A stretch of 64,000 bases of DNA from Balneolaceae bacterium. Its GTDB lineage: Bacteria; Bacteroidota; Rhodothermia; Balneolales; Balneolaceae. Position numbers and translations under genes: made by a program. Shown here one piece after another: positions 44,119-54,349 of the stretch. Numbering within the stretch: position 1 is the first letter of the stretch; each line of letters begins with the position of its first letter. The notes beneath the pieces are model-generated. The model saw nothing but the letters and a program-made list of their open reading frames with translations, made no database searches and was not told where the DNA came from. Where the stretch lies: the NCBI GenBank assembly GCA_009711805.1, contig VEMX01000017.1, positions 1 to 64,000 of the forward strand, in the 5' to 3' direction.

Positions 44119-44877
44119 TTAGAGTAATATGGCTGCCAATATAAAGTCGGCAAGCAGTACAAAAATACAGCTCATTACGGTTGCTTGTGTGGTTCCTTTT
44201 CCTACCCCTTCGGCTCCGCCAAAGGCATAATATCCCTTAAAGCAGGCAATGGAGCTTATCACAAAGCCAAATACAATAGACTTAATAAAACCGAAAACAA
44301 CGTCCGATTCAAAGAAAAAAGCACGGGCCCCCTTCATAAACTCGGCGATGGGTACAATGCCGTCCAAAGCTCCTGCGGTAACACCTCCAAGAACTCCAAA
44401 AACGGAGGCGGTTATGTACAATATCGGAAACATTAAAATGCCGGCTAAAATACGGGGAACCACTAAAAAAGAAACAGAATTAAAGCCCATCGACTCCAAG
44501 GCATCTATTTGTTCGCTTACCCGCATTGTCCCCAGTTCGGTAGACATGCGCGCCCCCACCTTTCCGGCCAGCACAAGAGCACTGATAACCGCAGCCAGTT
44601 CAATGACAATAGATTGGGAAACAATGGCCCCAATGATGTAGCTGGGGTATAAACCGGTGTCGAGCTGGTGAGCGGTTTGCAGGGTTAACACCGCTCCGGT
44701 AAAAACACCGGTAAGCATAATTATAGGAATGGATTCGTAGCCTACCTTTACAAATTCGTGGAATAGGTTCTTCCGGTAGGTGCTGAATTCCGTAGAAGAT
44801 CGTAGTGCCTGGTATAGAAGCTGGGTGTAATGGCCAAATTCCTTGAGAGCATCAGCACCCGGGAGTTTCGATATCAT
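44119..44877 (-). CDS. mlaE: MlaE lipid-transport permease
   Basis: 252-residue inner-membrane permease, about five helices. GVFTGAVLTLQTAHQLD, GARMSTELGTMRVSEQIDALESMG and GYYAFGGAEGVGKGTTQATV are the MlaE hallmarks. First gene of the mlaE-mlaF-mlaD operon, which keeps outer-membrane lipid asymmetry. Confidence 0.94.
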   Translation of the reverse strand: MISKLPGADALKEFGHYTQLLYQALRSSTEFSTYRKNLFHEFVKVGYESIPIIMLTGVFTGAVLTLQTAHQLDTGLYPSYIIGAIVSQSIVIELAAVISALVLAGKVGARMSTELGTMRVSEQIDALESMGFNSVSFLVVPRILAGILMFPILYITASVFGVLGGVTAGALDGIVPIAEFMKGARAFFFESDVVFGFIKSIVFGFVISSIACFKGYYAFGGAEGVGKGTTQATVMSCIFVLLADFILAAILL

Positions 44878-44965
44878 TTGTTATTAATAATTTTCACGTA
44901 TTGCTAATGCATTTGATTATATTACAAAACATTTGCACCAATTGTGATTTATAAATTAATAAGAA

Positions 44966-45943
44966 GTGAGAGTTTTATTAACCGCTATTTCATGTTTTCT
45001 TTTGAGCTATTCTGCATCAGCTCAATCTAACTCATCCAGTGTATTTCGTTTTTTAGATCTTACTCCAACAGCGCGTGCTTCTGCTGTTGGTGGTAATCAC
45101 GTTGGCTTATATGGAGGGGGGGTTAGCTTGTTTCATTTAAATCCGGCTTACCTGCAAGAGGAGGCAGTTAATACAGTTTCAGCCACTTATATCAATTATT
45201 TAGCTGATGCCAATTTTGGTTTTACAAGCGGGGCGTTCAGGGTAAAGGGATTGGGTGTGATAGGTGTAGGTATTCGTTATGCCGGTTATGGAGAGTTTGA
45301 TCTGCTTGATGAAAACGGGAATGATAACGGAGACTTTAACGCCAAAGACCTCGCCTTCACCGGGGGGTACAGCCAGAAGCTGGCCGAAAACCTGCGTGCA
45401 GGTGCTTCTTTTGATTTTATTCACTCCTCGTATGGAACATATCAATCCTCTGCGGTAGCTGTATCGGGAGGACTTTTTTATGAAGATAAGCCAGGAAGGT
45501 TTAGTGCAGGGGTGTCGGTAAAAAATCTGGGGGCACAGATTACTACCTTTCATTTACGCCGAGAGCCCTTGCCCCTGGATATAGCTGTAGGTATTTCAAA
45601 GAAACCAGAATCATTTCCATTTCAGCTGAGCTTTACTCTCAAAAAGCTAAACGATTGGGATTTGAGAACCTACCAGGAACCCGATAAACCAGCCTTTTTA
45701 AACAACCTGATGCGTCATGTGCTTATTGGAGGAGAAACACTGGTTGGCCAAAAACTTTATTTACGATTGGGATATGATCATTATCTTCATGAGCAAACAA
45801 AAACCGGAAAAACAATAGAATTGGCAGGTGTAGCTTTTGGAGTGGGTTTTAATATAAAATCTATTCAGATTGACCTGAGCCGAAATTCCTACAGTAAGTT
45901 AGGCGGCATTACGCGCATCAGCCTTAAAACTGAAATCAAATAA
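44966..45943 (+). CDS. porQ: Type IX secretion system protein PorQ
   Basis: 325 residues, signal peptide ending in SASAQ, then SSVFRFLDLTPTARASAVGGNHVGLYG, the opening of the PorQ outer-membrane barrel family, and a repetitive beta-rich body. PorQ belongs to the type IX secretion apparatus of Bacteroidota. Starts at GTG. It heads a tightly spaced plus-strand run; the next gene is 8 bp away. No other por gene is here. Confidence 0.9.
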   Translation: MRVLLTAISCFLLSYSASAQSNSSSVFRFLDLTPTARASAVGGNHVGLYGGGVSLFHLNPAYLQEEAVNTVSATYINYLADANFGFTSGAFRVKGLGVIGVGIRYAGYGEFDLLDENGNDNGDFNAKDLAFTGGYSQKLAENLRAGASFDFIHSSYGTYQSSAVAVSGGLFYEDKPGRFSAGVSVKNLGAQITTFHLRREPLPLDIAVGISKKPESFPFQLSFTLKKLNDWDLRTYQEPDKPAFLNNLMRHVLIGGETLVGQKLYLRLGYDHYLHEQTKTGKTIELAGVAFGVGFNIKSIQIDLSRNSYSKLGGITRISLKTEIK

Positions 45944-45951
45944 TCTCCCAT

Positions 45952-47013
45952 ATGAAGAGATTATACTCTTACGCCATTGAAAACACAGCTTTGGTAAGGA
46001 TAATGGTTGCCACTATTATTATGGCCAATGTTTTTATTATTGGCATGGTGGGCTATCATTATATTGAGGGAATGAGTTGGTTTAACGGCTTTTACATGAC
46101 CTTCATAACGATTACAACCATAGGGTTTTCCGAACTTAGGTCGTTGTCTGTTGAAGGGCGTATTTTTACCATTATAATTTTTGTGATGGGCATTGGTGTT
46201 ATTTCTTACATTGCTTCCCAAACCACACAATTACTTTTTGAAAGCGAATTATTTGTACAAAGAGCCATGAGGCGAAAATTGAACAAAATTGAAGATCATT
46301 ACATTATTTGCGGATATGGACGTATCGGGCATCGTATAGCCGAAGTATTGCAAGATGCCCAGCTGCCCCTTGTCATTGTTGAGAACCGTAAATCGAGCAT
46401 TGAGCGTATCAAGAATGATAACCTACTGTATGTGGAAGGAGATGCAGAGGAAGAACAATCACTTATTGACGCGGGCATTGAACGGGCTAAAGCTCTGATA
46501 TGCACCCTTTCAAGTGATCAGGATAACGTGTTTACCACTTTACTGGCACGCGAGCTAAACAGAGATATTTTTATACTGGTTCGCACCAATCAATCTAAAA
46601 ACCGCCTCAAAATATTGAGAGCCGGTGCCGATAAAGTAATTTCTCCCTATGATATTGGAGCCGATCGAATGGCCGATGTTATACTGCGTCCCAATGTAGA
46701 CCAGTTTATACAGAAAATGAACCGGGGAGATAAACAGGATCATTCATTTGATGAAGTTTTTATAGCCGGCGGATCCTCTCTGTCGGGCAAAACGCTGGCT
46801 GAAATTAATGTACGAAGTAAATATGCGGTTTTGATTATTGCCATAGTACCCAAAGGCGAACGAATTATTTTTAATCCGGAAAGTGACCAGGTAATCAACG
46901 AAGGGGATTCACTGATTCTATTGGGAGATGTTGCAAAGATTCAACAATTCCGGGAAGAAGTATGTAAAGATTATCGCTCTTTATCGGATAGAGCAGAACA
47001 GTTTCAAAAGTAA
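45952..47013 (+). CDS. Potassium channel with RCK domains
   Basis: 353 residues: two transmembrane helices around a pore loop (TFITITTIGFSE, residues about 45-60), then RCK-N with HYIICGYGRIGHRIAEVL and RCK-C (SGKTLAEINVRSKYAVLIIAIV). The pore signature is TIGFSE rather than TVGYGD. The C-terminal dinucleotide domain gates the pore. Co-transcribed with porQ and aroC. Confidence 0.88.
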   Translation: MKRLYSYAIENTALVRIMVATIIMANVFIIGMVGYHYIEGMSWFNGFYMTFITITTIGFSELRSLSVEGRIFTIIIFVMGIGVISYIASQTTQLLFESELFVQRAMRRKLNKIEDHYIICGYGRIGHRIAEVLQDAQLPLVIVENRKSSIERIKNDNLLYVEGDAEEEQSLIDAGIERAKALICTLSSDQDNVFTTLLARELNRDIFILVRTNQSKNRLKILRAGADKVISPYDIGADRMADVILRPNVDQFIQKMNRGDKQDHSFDEVFIAGGSSLSGKTLAEINVRSKYAVLIIAIVPKGERIIFNPESDQVINEGDSLILLGDVAKIQQFREEVCKDYRSLSDRAEQFQK

Positions 47014-47024
47014 ATACCCATTTC

Positions 47025-48200
47025 ATGATAAGATATTTAACAGCGGGAGAATCGCACGGTCCGGGCCTTACAGGCATTGTTGAAGGAGTGCCGGCGGGGC
47101 TTTCTATTACCGAAGATGAAATCGCAGAGCACTTAGTTCGCCGCCAGCAGGGCTATGGTCGTGGCGGCCGGATGGCTTTCGAAAAAGACTTTGCTACTAT
47201 TAAATCTGGTGTTCGATTTTCCAAAACCATCGGCGGGCCAATTTCTCTTTTTATGGGCAACAGAGCCTATGAAAAAGATGACGCCGGCTGGCCTACAGTG
47301 ATGAATAAAGAGAAAGAAGCACCCGGTATAGAAAAAATTACCCTGCCACGGCCGGGGCATGCCGATTTGGTTGGAGCACAAAAGTACCGTTTTGATGATA
47401 TACGCCCGGTGATAGAGCGGTCCAGCGCCAGGGAAACAGCCATGAGGGTTGCCTGCTGCTCAATAGCCCGAAAATTTCTCAAGCATTTTGGTATTCAAAT
47501 TGGCGGACATGTATTACGTATTGGCAGAGTGGGATTCGACAGCTGGAATGAAATTCGTTTGACAGCAGACCCCCTTATGGAAAATGGTGCAGAAGCTGTT
47601 TACAAAGCCGCAGATCAATCGGATGTACGCTGCCTGGATGAGGAGCTATCCCAGGGTATGCGGGAAGAGATAAAAATTCGGCGTAAAGAAGGTTCTTCAC
47701 TGGGGGGAATTTATGAAATAGTGATAACCGGAGTACCAGAAGGCCTGGGGAGTTTTGTACACTGGGATAAAAAACTGGATGGTAAACTGGCACAGGCTAT
47801 TGTAAGTACGCAGGCAATGAAAGGGGTGGAAATAGGGCTTGGCTTTGAGTCGGGCCATCGCCACGGCCAGCAAGTTCATGACGAGATTACCCATGAAGAC
47901 GGTTCTTTTAAACGCCGTACAAATCATATGGGCGGTATAGAAGGGGGGATGAGCACAGGAATGCCTATTATTATTCGCGGGGTGATGAAACCCATACCAA
48001 CAATGCTAAACCCTTTAAGTACCGTGGATATGAAAACAAAAAAAGAAACGGAAACCCGGTATGAACGATCCGATGTATGCGCACTTCCACGAGCTGTAGT
48101 AGTAGCTGAAAGTGTAATAGCTCCGGTTATTGCCAATGCGTTCATAGAGAAATTTGGCGGAGATTCTATGGAGGAAATTGAAGAGCGATACAGCCTGTAA
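47025..48200 (+). CDS. aroC: Chorismate synthase
   Basis: 391 residues. MIRYLTAGESHGPGLTGIVEGVPAG, RPGHADLVGAQKYRF, RSSARETAMRVA and GIEGGMSTGMPIIIR are the family signatures for the flavin-dependent enzyme forming chorismate. Standard length. Spaced 11 bp after the channel gene. Confidence 0.97.
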   Translation: MIRYLTAGESHGPGLTGIVEGVPAGLSITEDEIAEHLVRRQQGYGRGGRMAFEKDFATIKSGVRFSKTIGGPISLFMGNRAYEKDDAGWPTVMNKEKEAPGIEKITLPRPGHADLVGAQKYRFDDIRPVIERSSARETAMRVACCSIARKFLKHFGIQIGGHVLRIGRVGFDSWNEIRLTADPLMENGAEAVYKAADQSDVRCLDEELSQGMREEIKIRRKEGSSLGGIYEIVITGVPEGLGSFVHWDKKLDGKLAQAIVSTQAMKGVEIGLGFESGHRHGQQVHDEITHEDGSFKRRTNHMGGIEGGMSTGMPIIIRGVMKPIPTMLNPLSTVDMKTKKETETRYERSDVCALPRAVVVAESVIAPVIANAFIEKFGGDSMEEIEERYSL

Positions 48201-48230
48201 ATCCAATTTCAATACTCTAAACAACATGTT

Positions 48231-48557
48231 GTGGCTTCAAGAGTTTCAAAATTAGCATCTGCAATAAAAGAGAATCCCGATGATTCCTTTTCAAAGTTTG
48301 CTCTGGCCCTTGAGCTTCTAAAGGTGGATGAAGTTCAAAAGGCCCGCAGGTTATTTGAAAATATCCGCCACAACGATCCTGGCTATACAGGAGTATATTA
48401 TCATCTTGCTAAGCTTTATGTTGAAATTGGGGAGAACAAAAAAGCACTAAAGACATACAAGGAAGGGATTGCCATAGCAGAAGAGCAAAATGATGCTCAT
48501 TCAAAATCAGAGTTGGCAGAAGCTCTTTTGATGCTTGAATTAGATCTTGAAGAATAA
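48231..48557 (+). CDS. Small TPR protein
   Basis: 108 residues of helical repeat: FSKFALALELLKVDEVQKARRLF, then GVYYHLAKLYVEIGENKKALKTYKEGIAIA, typical TPR spacing. No signal peptide. Starts at GTG (48231), with weak RBS. Interaction partner unknown; five bases before the LysM gene. Confidence 0.72.
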   Translation: MASRVSKLASAIKENPDDSFSKFALALELLKVDEVQKARRLFENIRHNDPGYTGVYYHLAKLYVEIGENKKALKTYKEGIAIAEEQNDAHSKSELAEALLMLELDLEE

Positions 48558-48562
48558 ACCAT

Positions 48563-49537
48563 ATGAATATACGGATGCGAAGTTTAAAAATAGTGGTGAT
48601 CGTTATGATGGTTGTTGCGGCTTTTTCTGCAACGGCTATAGCACAGCAAAAGGCGACATATACCGTTAAACAAGGGGAAACACTTTTCAGTATATCCAAA
48701 AAATTGGAAGTAACCATAGCCGAGCTGAGGCAGTGGAATAAACTGGGTGGCAATGAGTTGAACATAGGACAAGAGTTGGTTTATTATAAAACAGATGAGC
48801 CCATCCGGAAAATGCCGGAAACGCCTTCAAAACCACTTGTAAATACTAAAAAAAATACAGCTAACACCTATTATACCGTAAAGAGCGGCGACAATCTGTA
48901 TACGATTGCCAGACTCCATAATATGACCCTGAAACAGCTTAAGGAATTGAATAACCTAAGGAGTAACCAGATCAGAGTTGGGCAAAAACTGGCGGTGAAA
49001 GAACTATCTGTTGCCCCTTCTGTTTCTGAAAATGAAGGAAGGTCAACACCTCAGGGAGCCTTTTCACTTTATACCGTACAGCGGGGGGAAGATCTAAATG
49101 CTATTTTGCGGAAGTTTAAAATGACAGAACAAGAATTTAAGGCTTTAAATACAGATCTGGATGTGAGCACTTTGGACCGGGGACAAAAAGTAACCATTTT
49201 GCTTCCTCCTTCCCGCAATTATGAAAATCCATATTTGCAAAAAGCAGATTTGCAGGATCTTGGAAGTGTACCCGTGAGCAAATACGGGGAAAATGAAATG
49301 GGCAGTACCACTACCAACGGAGAACTCTATGATCCTACCGCTTTGACCGCAGCTCATTCCAACATAGCATTAGGCAGCGTAATCTTTGTGGAGAATTTAG
49401 CGAATGGCCGTGGCATATATATACGCATCAATGACAGAATAACAGGAAATGGTCTGAAACTTTCTGGGAGGGCTTACCGAATATTAGGGCTCGACCAGAC
49501 GGCACAACCGGCTGTAACTATTTTTACCGATAGCTAA
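48563..49537 (+). CDS. LysM-repeat, RlpA-like envelope protein
   Basis: 324 residues. Signal peptide ending in AIAQQ; three LysM units (YTVKQGETLFSISKKL, YTVKSGDNLYTIARLH, YTVQRGEDLNAILRKF) for peptidoglycan binding; then a double-psi barrel of RlpA type (VSKYGENEMGSTTTNGELYDP, SVIFVENLANGRGIYIRINDR). Periplasmic or outer-envelope protein acting on or anchored to glycan strands; a catalytic role is not proven. Followed by the CPBP gene with a 2-bp gap. Confidence 0.88.
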   Translation: MNIRMRSLKIVVIVMMVVAAFSATAIAQQKATYTVKQGETLFSISKKLEVTIAELRQWNKLGGNELNIGQELVYYKTDEPIRKMPETPSKPLVNTKKNTANTYYTVKSGDNLYTIARLHNMTLKQLKELNNLRSNQIRVGQKLAVKELSVAPSVSENEGRSTPQGAFSLYTVQRGEDLNAILRKFKMTEQEFKALNTDLDVSTLDRGQKVTILLPPSRNYENPYLQKADLQDLGSVPVSKYGENEMGSTTTNGELYDPTALTAAHSNIALGSVIFVENLANGRGIYIRINDRITGNGLKLSGRAYRILGLDQTAQPAVTIFTDS

Positions 49538-49539
49538 CA

Positions 49540-50280
49540 ATGCAAGAAGAAAGCGCCAGTACATTTAAAGGGTATTTCAAAACCACTAATACACTTTTAT
49601 ATAGTTTTTTAGTGAGCCTGCCCCTGTTCCTGCTGTACGAGGTGCTCATCATCATTTCTCAGCCAGAAGCTCAACAAATCGTACGCATCAGTGTTGATGT
49701 GTGGATAAAAAGTTTATTTACCTATGTGGGGGTAAATGCAGTGTCTTTTTCTTTGCTGTTAATTGCAGTAGCTGGTGTTGGTATCCTGGTTAAAGAGCGA
49801 GAACGCCTTAAATCTCTGCGCTTTTCATACTTTCCCCTGTTATTGCTGGAAGCTACTCTCTATGCAGTTGTAGTGGCATTTATAAGTAATTTCCTGGTTT
49901 CTCTGGTAGTCAATATGCAGAGTTCAGATCCCATACATTCTTTGAGCATAATTCAACAATTCGCTTTATCGCTTGGTGCGGGATTATATGAGGAATTATT
50001 CTTCCGGGTTATTTTAGTATCGGCACTGAGTTTTGTGCTTGTGAAAATTTTTAAGAAAGAGTGGGCGGGAATAACAGCCGCTGTTTTATTAGCTGCTTTA
50101 TTGTTTAGTGCCGTTCATTATTTGGGGAGTATGGGAGATGCTTTCACCCTCAGGTCCTTCTTGTTTCGCTTTACCTTCGGGCTGATTCTGAATGGCATCT
50201 ATGTTTGGAGGGGGTTTGGAGTGGCAGCCTGGACCCATGCTATTTATGATATAATGGTTCTTGTATTATTTAGCCCATAA
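49540..50280 (+). CDS. CPBP family intramembrane protease (Abi)
   Basis: 246 residues, about six or seven helices. Conserved motif LYEELFFRVIL (EExxxR) and FSAVHYLG (H) and the third box GLILNGIYVWR...AWTHAIYD are all present, so active-site residues are intact. CPBP proteases include CAAX-prenyl proteases and bacteriocin immunity proteins. Last gene of the porQ-CPBP run. Confidence 0.88.
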   Translation: MQEESASTFKGYFKTTNTLLYSFLVSLPLFLLYEVLIIISQPEAQQIVRISVDVWIKSLFTYVGVNAVSFSLLLIAVAGVGILVKERERLKSLRFSYFPLLLLEATLYAVVVAFISNFLVSLVVNMQSSDPIHSLSIIQQFALSLGAGLYEELFFRVILVSALSFVLVKIFKKEWAGITAAVLLAALLFSAVHYLGSMGDAFTLRSFLFRFTFGLILNGIYVWRGFGVAAWTHAIYDIMVLVLFSP

Positions 50281-50383
50281 GAAATTGACTAATCCCCTCA
50301 TAAATTCTTTCTATTTACCGTTAATAATCTCCTTGTTTAATATGTCCCAATGATTTAACAGCCTAAATAATGTTCGAGTATTT

Positions 50384-50397
50384 GGAATGGACATTCC
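50384..50397. promoter_or_regulatory. GGAATG-GA-CATTCC palindrome upstream of sigma factor
   Basis: A perfect six-base inverted repeat 39 bp ahead of the ATG; it could be an operator for the sigma-factor gene. Nothing else recognised in 50281-50436. Confidence 0.25.
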
Positions 50398-50436
50398 GAT
50401 AAAGTACATTAATAGTTGAAGAAAAGGGATGAAGAG

Positions 50437-51012
50437 ATGCCAAAATTAACAAGAGATGAGAAAAAAAAGCAGAAGGACTTTGATGATGAGATCATTCCTC
50501 ATATGGATGCGCTTTATAATTTTGCATTGAGATTGACCACTGACCCAAATGATGCAGAAGACCTTGTTCAAGAGTCTATAGTAAAGGCATATCGATTTTT
50601 CAGTAGTTATGAAAAAGGGACCAATGCCAAGGCTTGGATGTTTAGAATCCTGAAGAACTCATTTATTAATAACTATCGTAAAACCTCAAAAAAACCCAGC
50701 CAGGTAGACTATGACGAGGTTTCTTCCTACTACGAATCCATAAGAGCAGAACGAACAGAAACTTCAGATCTTGAAAGTTTAATGTTCAGAGAACTGATGG
50801 ATGATGATATCTCTAATGCATTGTCTGAACTACCGGAAGATTTTAGGATTGTAGTATTGCTCTGTGATGTAGAAGGATATACGTATGAAGAAATTGCGAA
50901 TATGCTGGATGTTCCTATTGGTACTATTCGGTCAAGGCTGCACCGGGGCAGGAACCTGCTAAAAACAGAACTTATTGAATACGCAAAAAAGAGAGGTTTT
51001 GCAGGAGATTAA
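50437..51012 (+). CDS. RNA polymerase sigma factor, ECF (SigH-like) type
   Basis: About 191 residues. Region 2 DALYNFALRLTTDPNDAEDLVQESIVKAYRFF with region 2.4 AWMFRILKNSFINNYRK, and region 4 ALSELPEDFRIVVLLCDVEGYTYEEIANML...GTIRSRLHRGRNLL. No anti-sigma gene adjoins it. I take ATG 50437; a TTG at 50416 gives seven more codons. It converges on the histidine kinase, sharing a TTAA over both stops. Confidence 0.92.
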   Translation: MPKLTRDEKKKQKDFDDEIIPHMDALYNFALRLTTDPNDAEDLVQESIVKAYRFFSSYEKGTNAKAWMFRILKNSFINNYRKTSKKPSQVDYDEVSSYYESIRAERTETSDLESLMFRELMDDDISNALSELPEDFRIVVLLCDVEGYTYEEIANMLDVPIGTIRSRLHRGRNLLKTELIEYAKKRGFAGD

Positions 51013-52313
51013 TCTTCACTCTCATTCACAACATTTAAGGTAACCCTTATGGTTGTGCCCTCGTCAAGTTCAGAGCGTAAAACAAAAACGCTGCCACTGT
51101 GATACTCCTCAATAATTCGCTTGGTAAGGCTTAACCCTAATCCCCACCCTCTTTTCTTGGTGCTGAAGCCAGGCTTAAAAATGTTTTTCACGTCTTTAAT
51201 ATCTATTCCTTTTCCAGAGTCTTCGATATCAATAATAACTTCTTCTTCTTGTATTGTAGAAGTTATAGCAATGTATTGTTCGTTCTGAACAGACTGAAGG
51301 GCATCCAGGGAATTTTTGAGCAGGTTTTCGATCGCCCATTGAAACAGTTCCGGATTTATCCTAACCACGGCATCTGCATCTAAAGACTTCCTGACATCAA
51401 CTACTTTGCCAAGTTTGGGGAGTCGTCGCTCTATATAAGCCATTACATGATTCAGAACAGGCCCTATTTTAACTTCCTGCAGCTCAGGCTCCGATCCTAT
51501 CTTGCCAAAGCGCTCTGCCACCCCCTTCAGGCGTTGGATATCTTTCTCAATTTCTTTAGTAATGTTGGTAGCGGTATCGTCATAGCGGTACTCATCTTTC
51601 AGCAATTGTATCCAACCGTATAAACTGGATATCGGTGTTCCCAATTGATGGGCAGCCTCCTTGGCCATACCCACCCAAAGGTTCGATTGTTCCGCTCTGG
51701 AAATGCTTCTGTAGGTGGTATATCCAATTCCAAAAAGCAGAGCTAATAGTAAAAACTGAAGGTATGGATAGTATCTTAACAATTGCACGGTAGGGCTTTC
51801 ACCATAATATACCCATTGAGCTATTTGCTTCTGTTTATCACCAAATACAATTTTGATAGGTTCACTGCTTTTGTATTCTCTAACCAGTTCGGCTCTTCTT
51901 TTAGGGGTTCGAAGCCGGGAAGAGTCAATATTAGCATCAAAATTAATGTTCTCAGAAGAGTCAACTACAATTGTTGGTATATGAAACCGATCTTCCAGAA
52001 TAATTTCATCAGTAACAAAGTCATCAGCTCCGTAGGCCTGCTCAGCTTCTTCGAGAAGTTCTATGACATTGTATGGGGTGGGTTTATACCTTCGTAGAGA
52101 ATCGATAGCATTAAGAACCATGGTATTGGGGCGCTCATCAACCAATACACTACTAAACTCAAGTGCCCGGGCAAGGAGTTCAACACTCTTTCGTTCCTGT
52201 TTGCGGATTTCAGTAATCAGATACTGGCTATATACGACAGATCCTATTCCAAGGAACAGTAACAATGAGACCAGAATGATTTTCATCCGTTTAGACGGTG
52301 CAAATAATGTCAT
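51009..52313 (-). CDS. Sensor histidine kinase
   Basis: 434 residues. Two membrane helices flank an approximately 150-residue periplasmic region; the H-box AKEAAHQLGTPISSLYGW carries the phosphorylated histidine, followed by N-box ENLLKNSLDAL, G1 DSGKGID and G2 GWGLGLSLTKRI. The response regulator is not adjacent. Confidence 0.92.
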   Translation of the reverse strand: MTLFAPSKRMKIILVSLLLFLGIGSVVYSQYLITEIRKQERKSVELLARALEFSSVLVDERPNTMVLNAIDSLRRYKPTPYNVIELLEEAEQAYGADDFVTDEIILEDRFHIPTIVVDSSENINFDANIDSSRLRTPKRRAELVREYKSSEPIKIVFGDKQKQIAQWVYYGESPTVQLLRYYPYLQFLLLALLFGIGYTTYRSISRAEQSNLWVGMAKEAAHQLGTPISSLYGWIQLLKDEYRYDDTATNITKEIEKDIQRLKGVAERFGKIGSEPELQEVKIGPVLNHVMAYIERRLPKLGKVVDVRKSLDADAVVRINPELFQWAIENLLKNSLDALQSVQNEQYIAITSTIQEEEVIIDIEDSGKGIDIKDVKNIFKPGFSTKKRGWGLGLSLTKRIIEEYHSGSVFVLRSELDEGTTIRVTLNVVNESED

Positions 52314-52363
52314 ATAGGAAGAAGGTTAAATTTGCGCCAATATAGACAGGAAATTGCAGATAC

Positions 52364-52391
52364 AAAAAACCCACATGTGATAACATGTGGG
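52364..52391 (-). terminator. Terminator after clpX
   Basis: CCCACATGT-loop-ACATGTGGG on the minus strand, nine perfect pairs, followed by six T. Confidence 0.92.
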
Positions 52392-52398
52392 GCATTTG

Positions 52399-53652
52399 TT
52401 AAGCAGAAGCTTTTTGTTTCTCGTATACCGGAGGTGCTTGTTTCTCAACGGTCTCTTTAGTTATTACACAGCGTGCAATATTCTTCATTGAAGGGAGACT
52501 AAACATAATGTCGAGCATAGAGGCTTCCATAATGGACCGAAGACCACGAGCACCGGTTTTACGCTGTTTGGCTCTTTCAACAATAGCTTCAAGAGCCTCA
52601 TCCTCAAACTCCAGTTCTACCTCTTCCATGCTAAACAGTTTTTTGTACTGTTTAACCAATGCATTTTTTGGTTTTCGGAGGATTTCCAGCAAGGCCTCAT
52701 CGGAGAGCTCATGCAAACCGCTTATAACAGGAAGCCGGCCAATTAATTCGGGAATTAATCCAAAACGCTGAAGATCTTCAGGTTCTACATTCACGAAAAT
52801 TTCAGGATTGTTCTTATCAAACTTAACCTGTTCCTTAGAATGGAAACCCATAGCACTGGATGACAACCTGCGTGCAATAATTTCTTCCAGCCCGGCAAAA
52901 GCACCACCACAAATAAACAAAATATTGGATGTGTCAAGTTGGATAAAGCTTTGTTCGGGATGCTTTCTTCCTCCCTTGGGGGGAATATTGGCAACGGTGC
53001 CTTCCAGAATTTTAAGCAGAGCCTGCTGTACACCTTCACCGCTTACATCACGGGTGATAGATGGGTTGTCGCTTTTACGGGCTACTTTATCTACCTCATC
53101 GATGTATACAATGCCACGCTTGGCACGTTCTACGTCATAATCAGCAGATTGTAAGAGATTGCTTAAAATGCTTTCAACGTCTTCTCCCACATAACCTGCC
53201 TCTGTCAACACCGTGGCATCGGCGATGGTGAAGGGGACATCAATAATACGGGCAAGGGTGCGAGCCAAGAGTGTTTTACCACTTCCGGTAGGTCCAAGCA
53301 ACACAATGTTACTCTTCTCTATCTGGATGTCATCAATTTCGTTGTTCTCTGCACTAATTCTTTTGTAATGGTTATAAACCGCAACCGAGAGAGTTTTTTT
53401 GGCAGACTCTTGCCCAATTACGTAGTCATCAAGCTTGTTTTTTATTTCAACAGGCTTAAGAAGGGGTTTATAACTTTTTTCTCTTCTTCTGGCCAGGGAG
53501 GCTAAATCACTTTTGATGATACTGGAGGCATCTTCGACGCAACGGTCGCAGATGTATACACCAGGCCCGGCCACCATGCTATTAACTTCCAGACTCGATC
53601 TGCTGCAAAAAGAGCAGTGTACTATATCGCTATTACTTTCCTTATCACTCAT
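52399..53652 (-). CDS. clpX: ClpX ATPase subunit of the Clp protease
   Basis: 417 residues. N-terminal zinc finger HCSFCSRSS...YICDRCVED; Walker [13 protein letters not shown], Walker [11 protein letters not shown], and the arginine-finger/sensor region [11 protein letters not shown]. Unfolds substrates for ClpP. 27 bp downstream of clpP, ends at a terminator. Confidence 0.98.
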   Translation of the reverse strand: MSDKESNSDIVHCSFCSRSSLEVNSMVAGPGVYICDRCVEDASSIIKSDLASLARRREKSYKPLLKPVEIKNKLDDYVIGQESAKKTLSVAVYNHYKRISAENNEIDDIQIEKSNIVLLGPTGSGKTLLARTLARIIDVPFTIADATVLTEAGYVGEDVESILSNLLQSADYDVERAKRGIVYIDEVDKVARKSDNPSITRDVSGEGVQQALLKILEGTVANIPPKGGRKHPEQSFIQLDTSNILFICGGAFAGLEEIIARRLSSSAMGFHSKEQVKFDKNNPEIFVNVEPEDLQRFGLIPELIGRLPVISGLHELSDEALLEILRKPKNALVKQYKKLFSMEEVELEFEDEALEAIVERAKQRKTGARGLRSIMEASMLDIMFSLPSMKNIARCVITKETVEKQAPPVYEKQKASA

Positions 53653-53679
53653 ACAATGATAAATCTAATCAAAATTCCG

Positions 53680-54330
53680 TTATTTGTCATCCGTTGTGCG
53701 ACTTAACACATTATCGACTAATCCATAGTCCTTAGCTTCCTGTGCGGTCATCCACTTGTTGCGGTCAGAATCTTCAATAATTTGTTCTACCGTATTGTTG
53801 CTGTGGTCGGCCAGTATCTGGCTCAACTCTTTCTTTACTCTGAGAATCTCTTTCGCCTCAATTTCAATATCGCTGGCTTGTCCCTGTGTACCGCCCAAAG
53901 GCTGGTGAATCATAACACGGGAATGGGGAAGGCAGCTTCTTTTTCCTTTAGCCCCGGCTGTCAGCAATACGGCGCCCATACTTGCAGCCATTCCCATACA
54001 GGTAGTAGCTACATCACATTTAATATGTTGAATAGTATCATAAATGGCTAAACCTGCAGAAACCACCCCACCCGGGCTGTTAATGTAGAAATTAATGTCT
54101 TTTTCAGGATCCTCTGATTCAAGAAAAAGTAACTGAGCCATAATAGAGCTTGCAACCGCATCATTAACAGGGGTTCCAAGAATTACAATCCGGTCTTTGA
54201 GCAGGCGTGAGTAAATATCATAAGCACGTTCGCCCCGGCTGGTTGTTTCCACAACCATTGGTACCAGGTTATTTTGAATCTGTTGAATATTATCTGCTAA
54301 AGGTTGCTCGAAAAGTGGTTGATTGATCAT
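53680..54330 (-). CDS. clpP: ClpP protease subunit
   Basis: 216 residues. Catalytic serine in [11 protein letters not shown], histidine in [10 protein letters not shown], aspartate in EDSDRNKWM: all intact. Processed N-terminus likely. Middle gene of tig-clpP-clpX. Confidence 0.98.
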   Translation of the reverse strand: MINQPLFEQPLADNIQQIQNNLVPMVVETTSRGERAYDIYSRLLKDRIVILGTPVNDAVASSIMAQLLFLESEDPEKDINFYINSPGGVVSAGLAIYDTIQHIKCDVATTCMGMAASMGAVLLTAGAKGKRSCLPHSRVMIHQPLGGTQGQASDIEIEAKEILRVKKELSQILADHSNNTVEQIIEDSDRNKWMTAQEAKDYGLVDNVLSRTTDDK

Positions 54331-54349
54331 GATAATATGCTAAAAATGA

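Noticed and set aside
50281-50436. Anti-sigma or small gene before the sigma factor
   Set aside because: No frame longer than a few codons with a start; only a short palindrome was seen.
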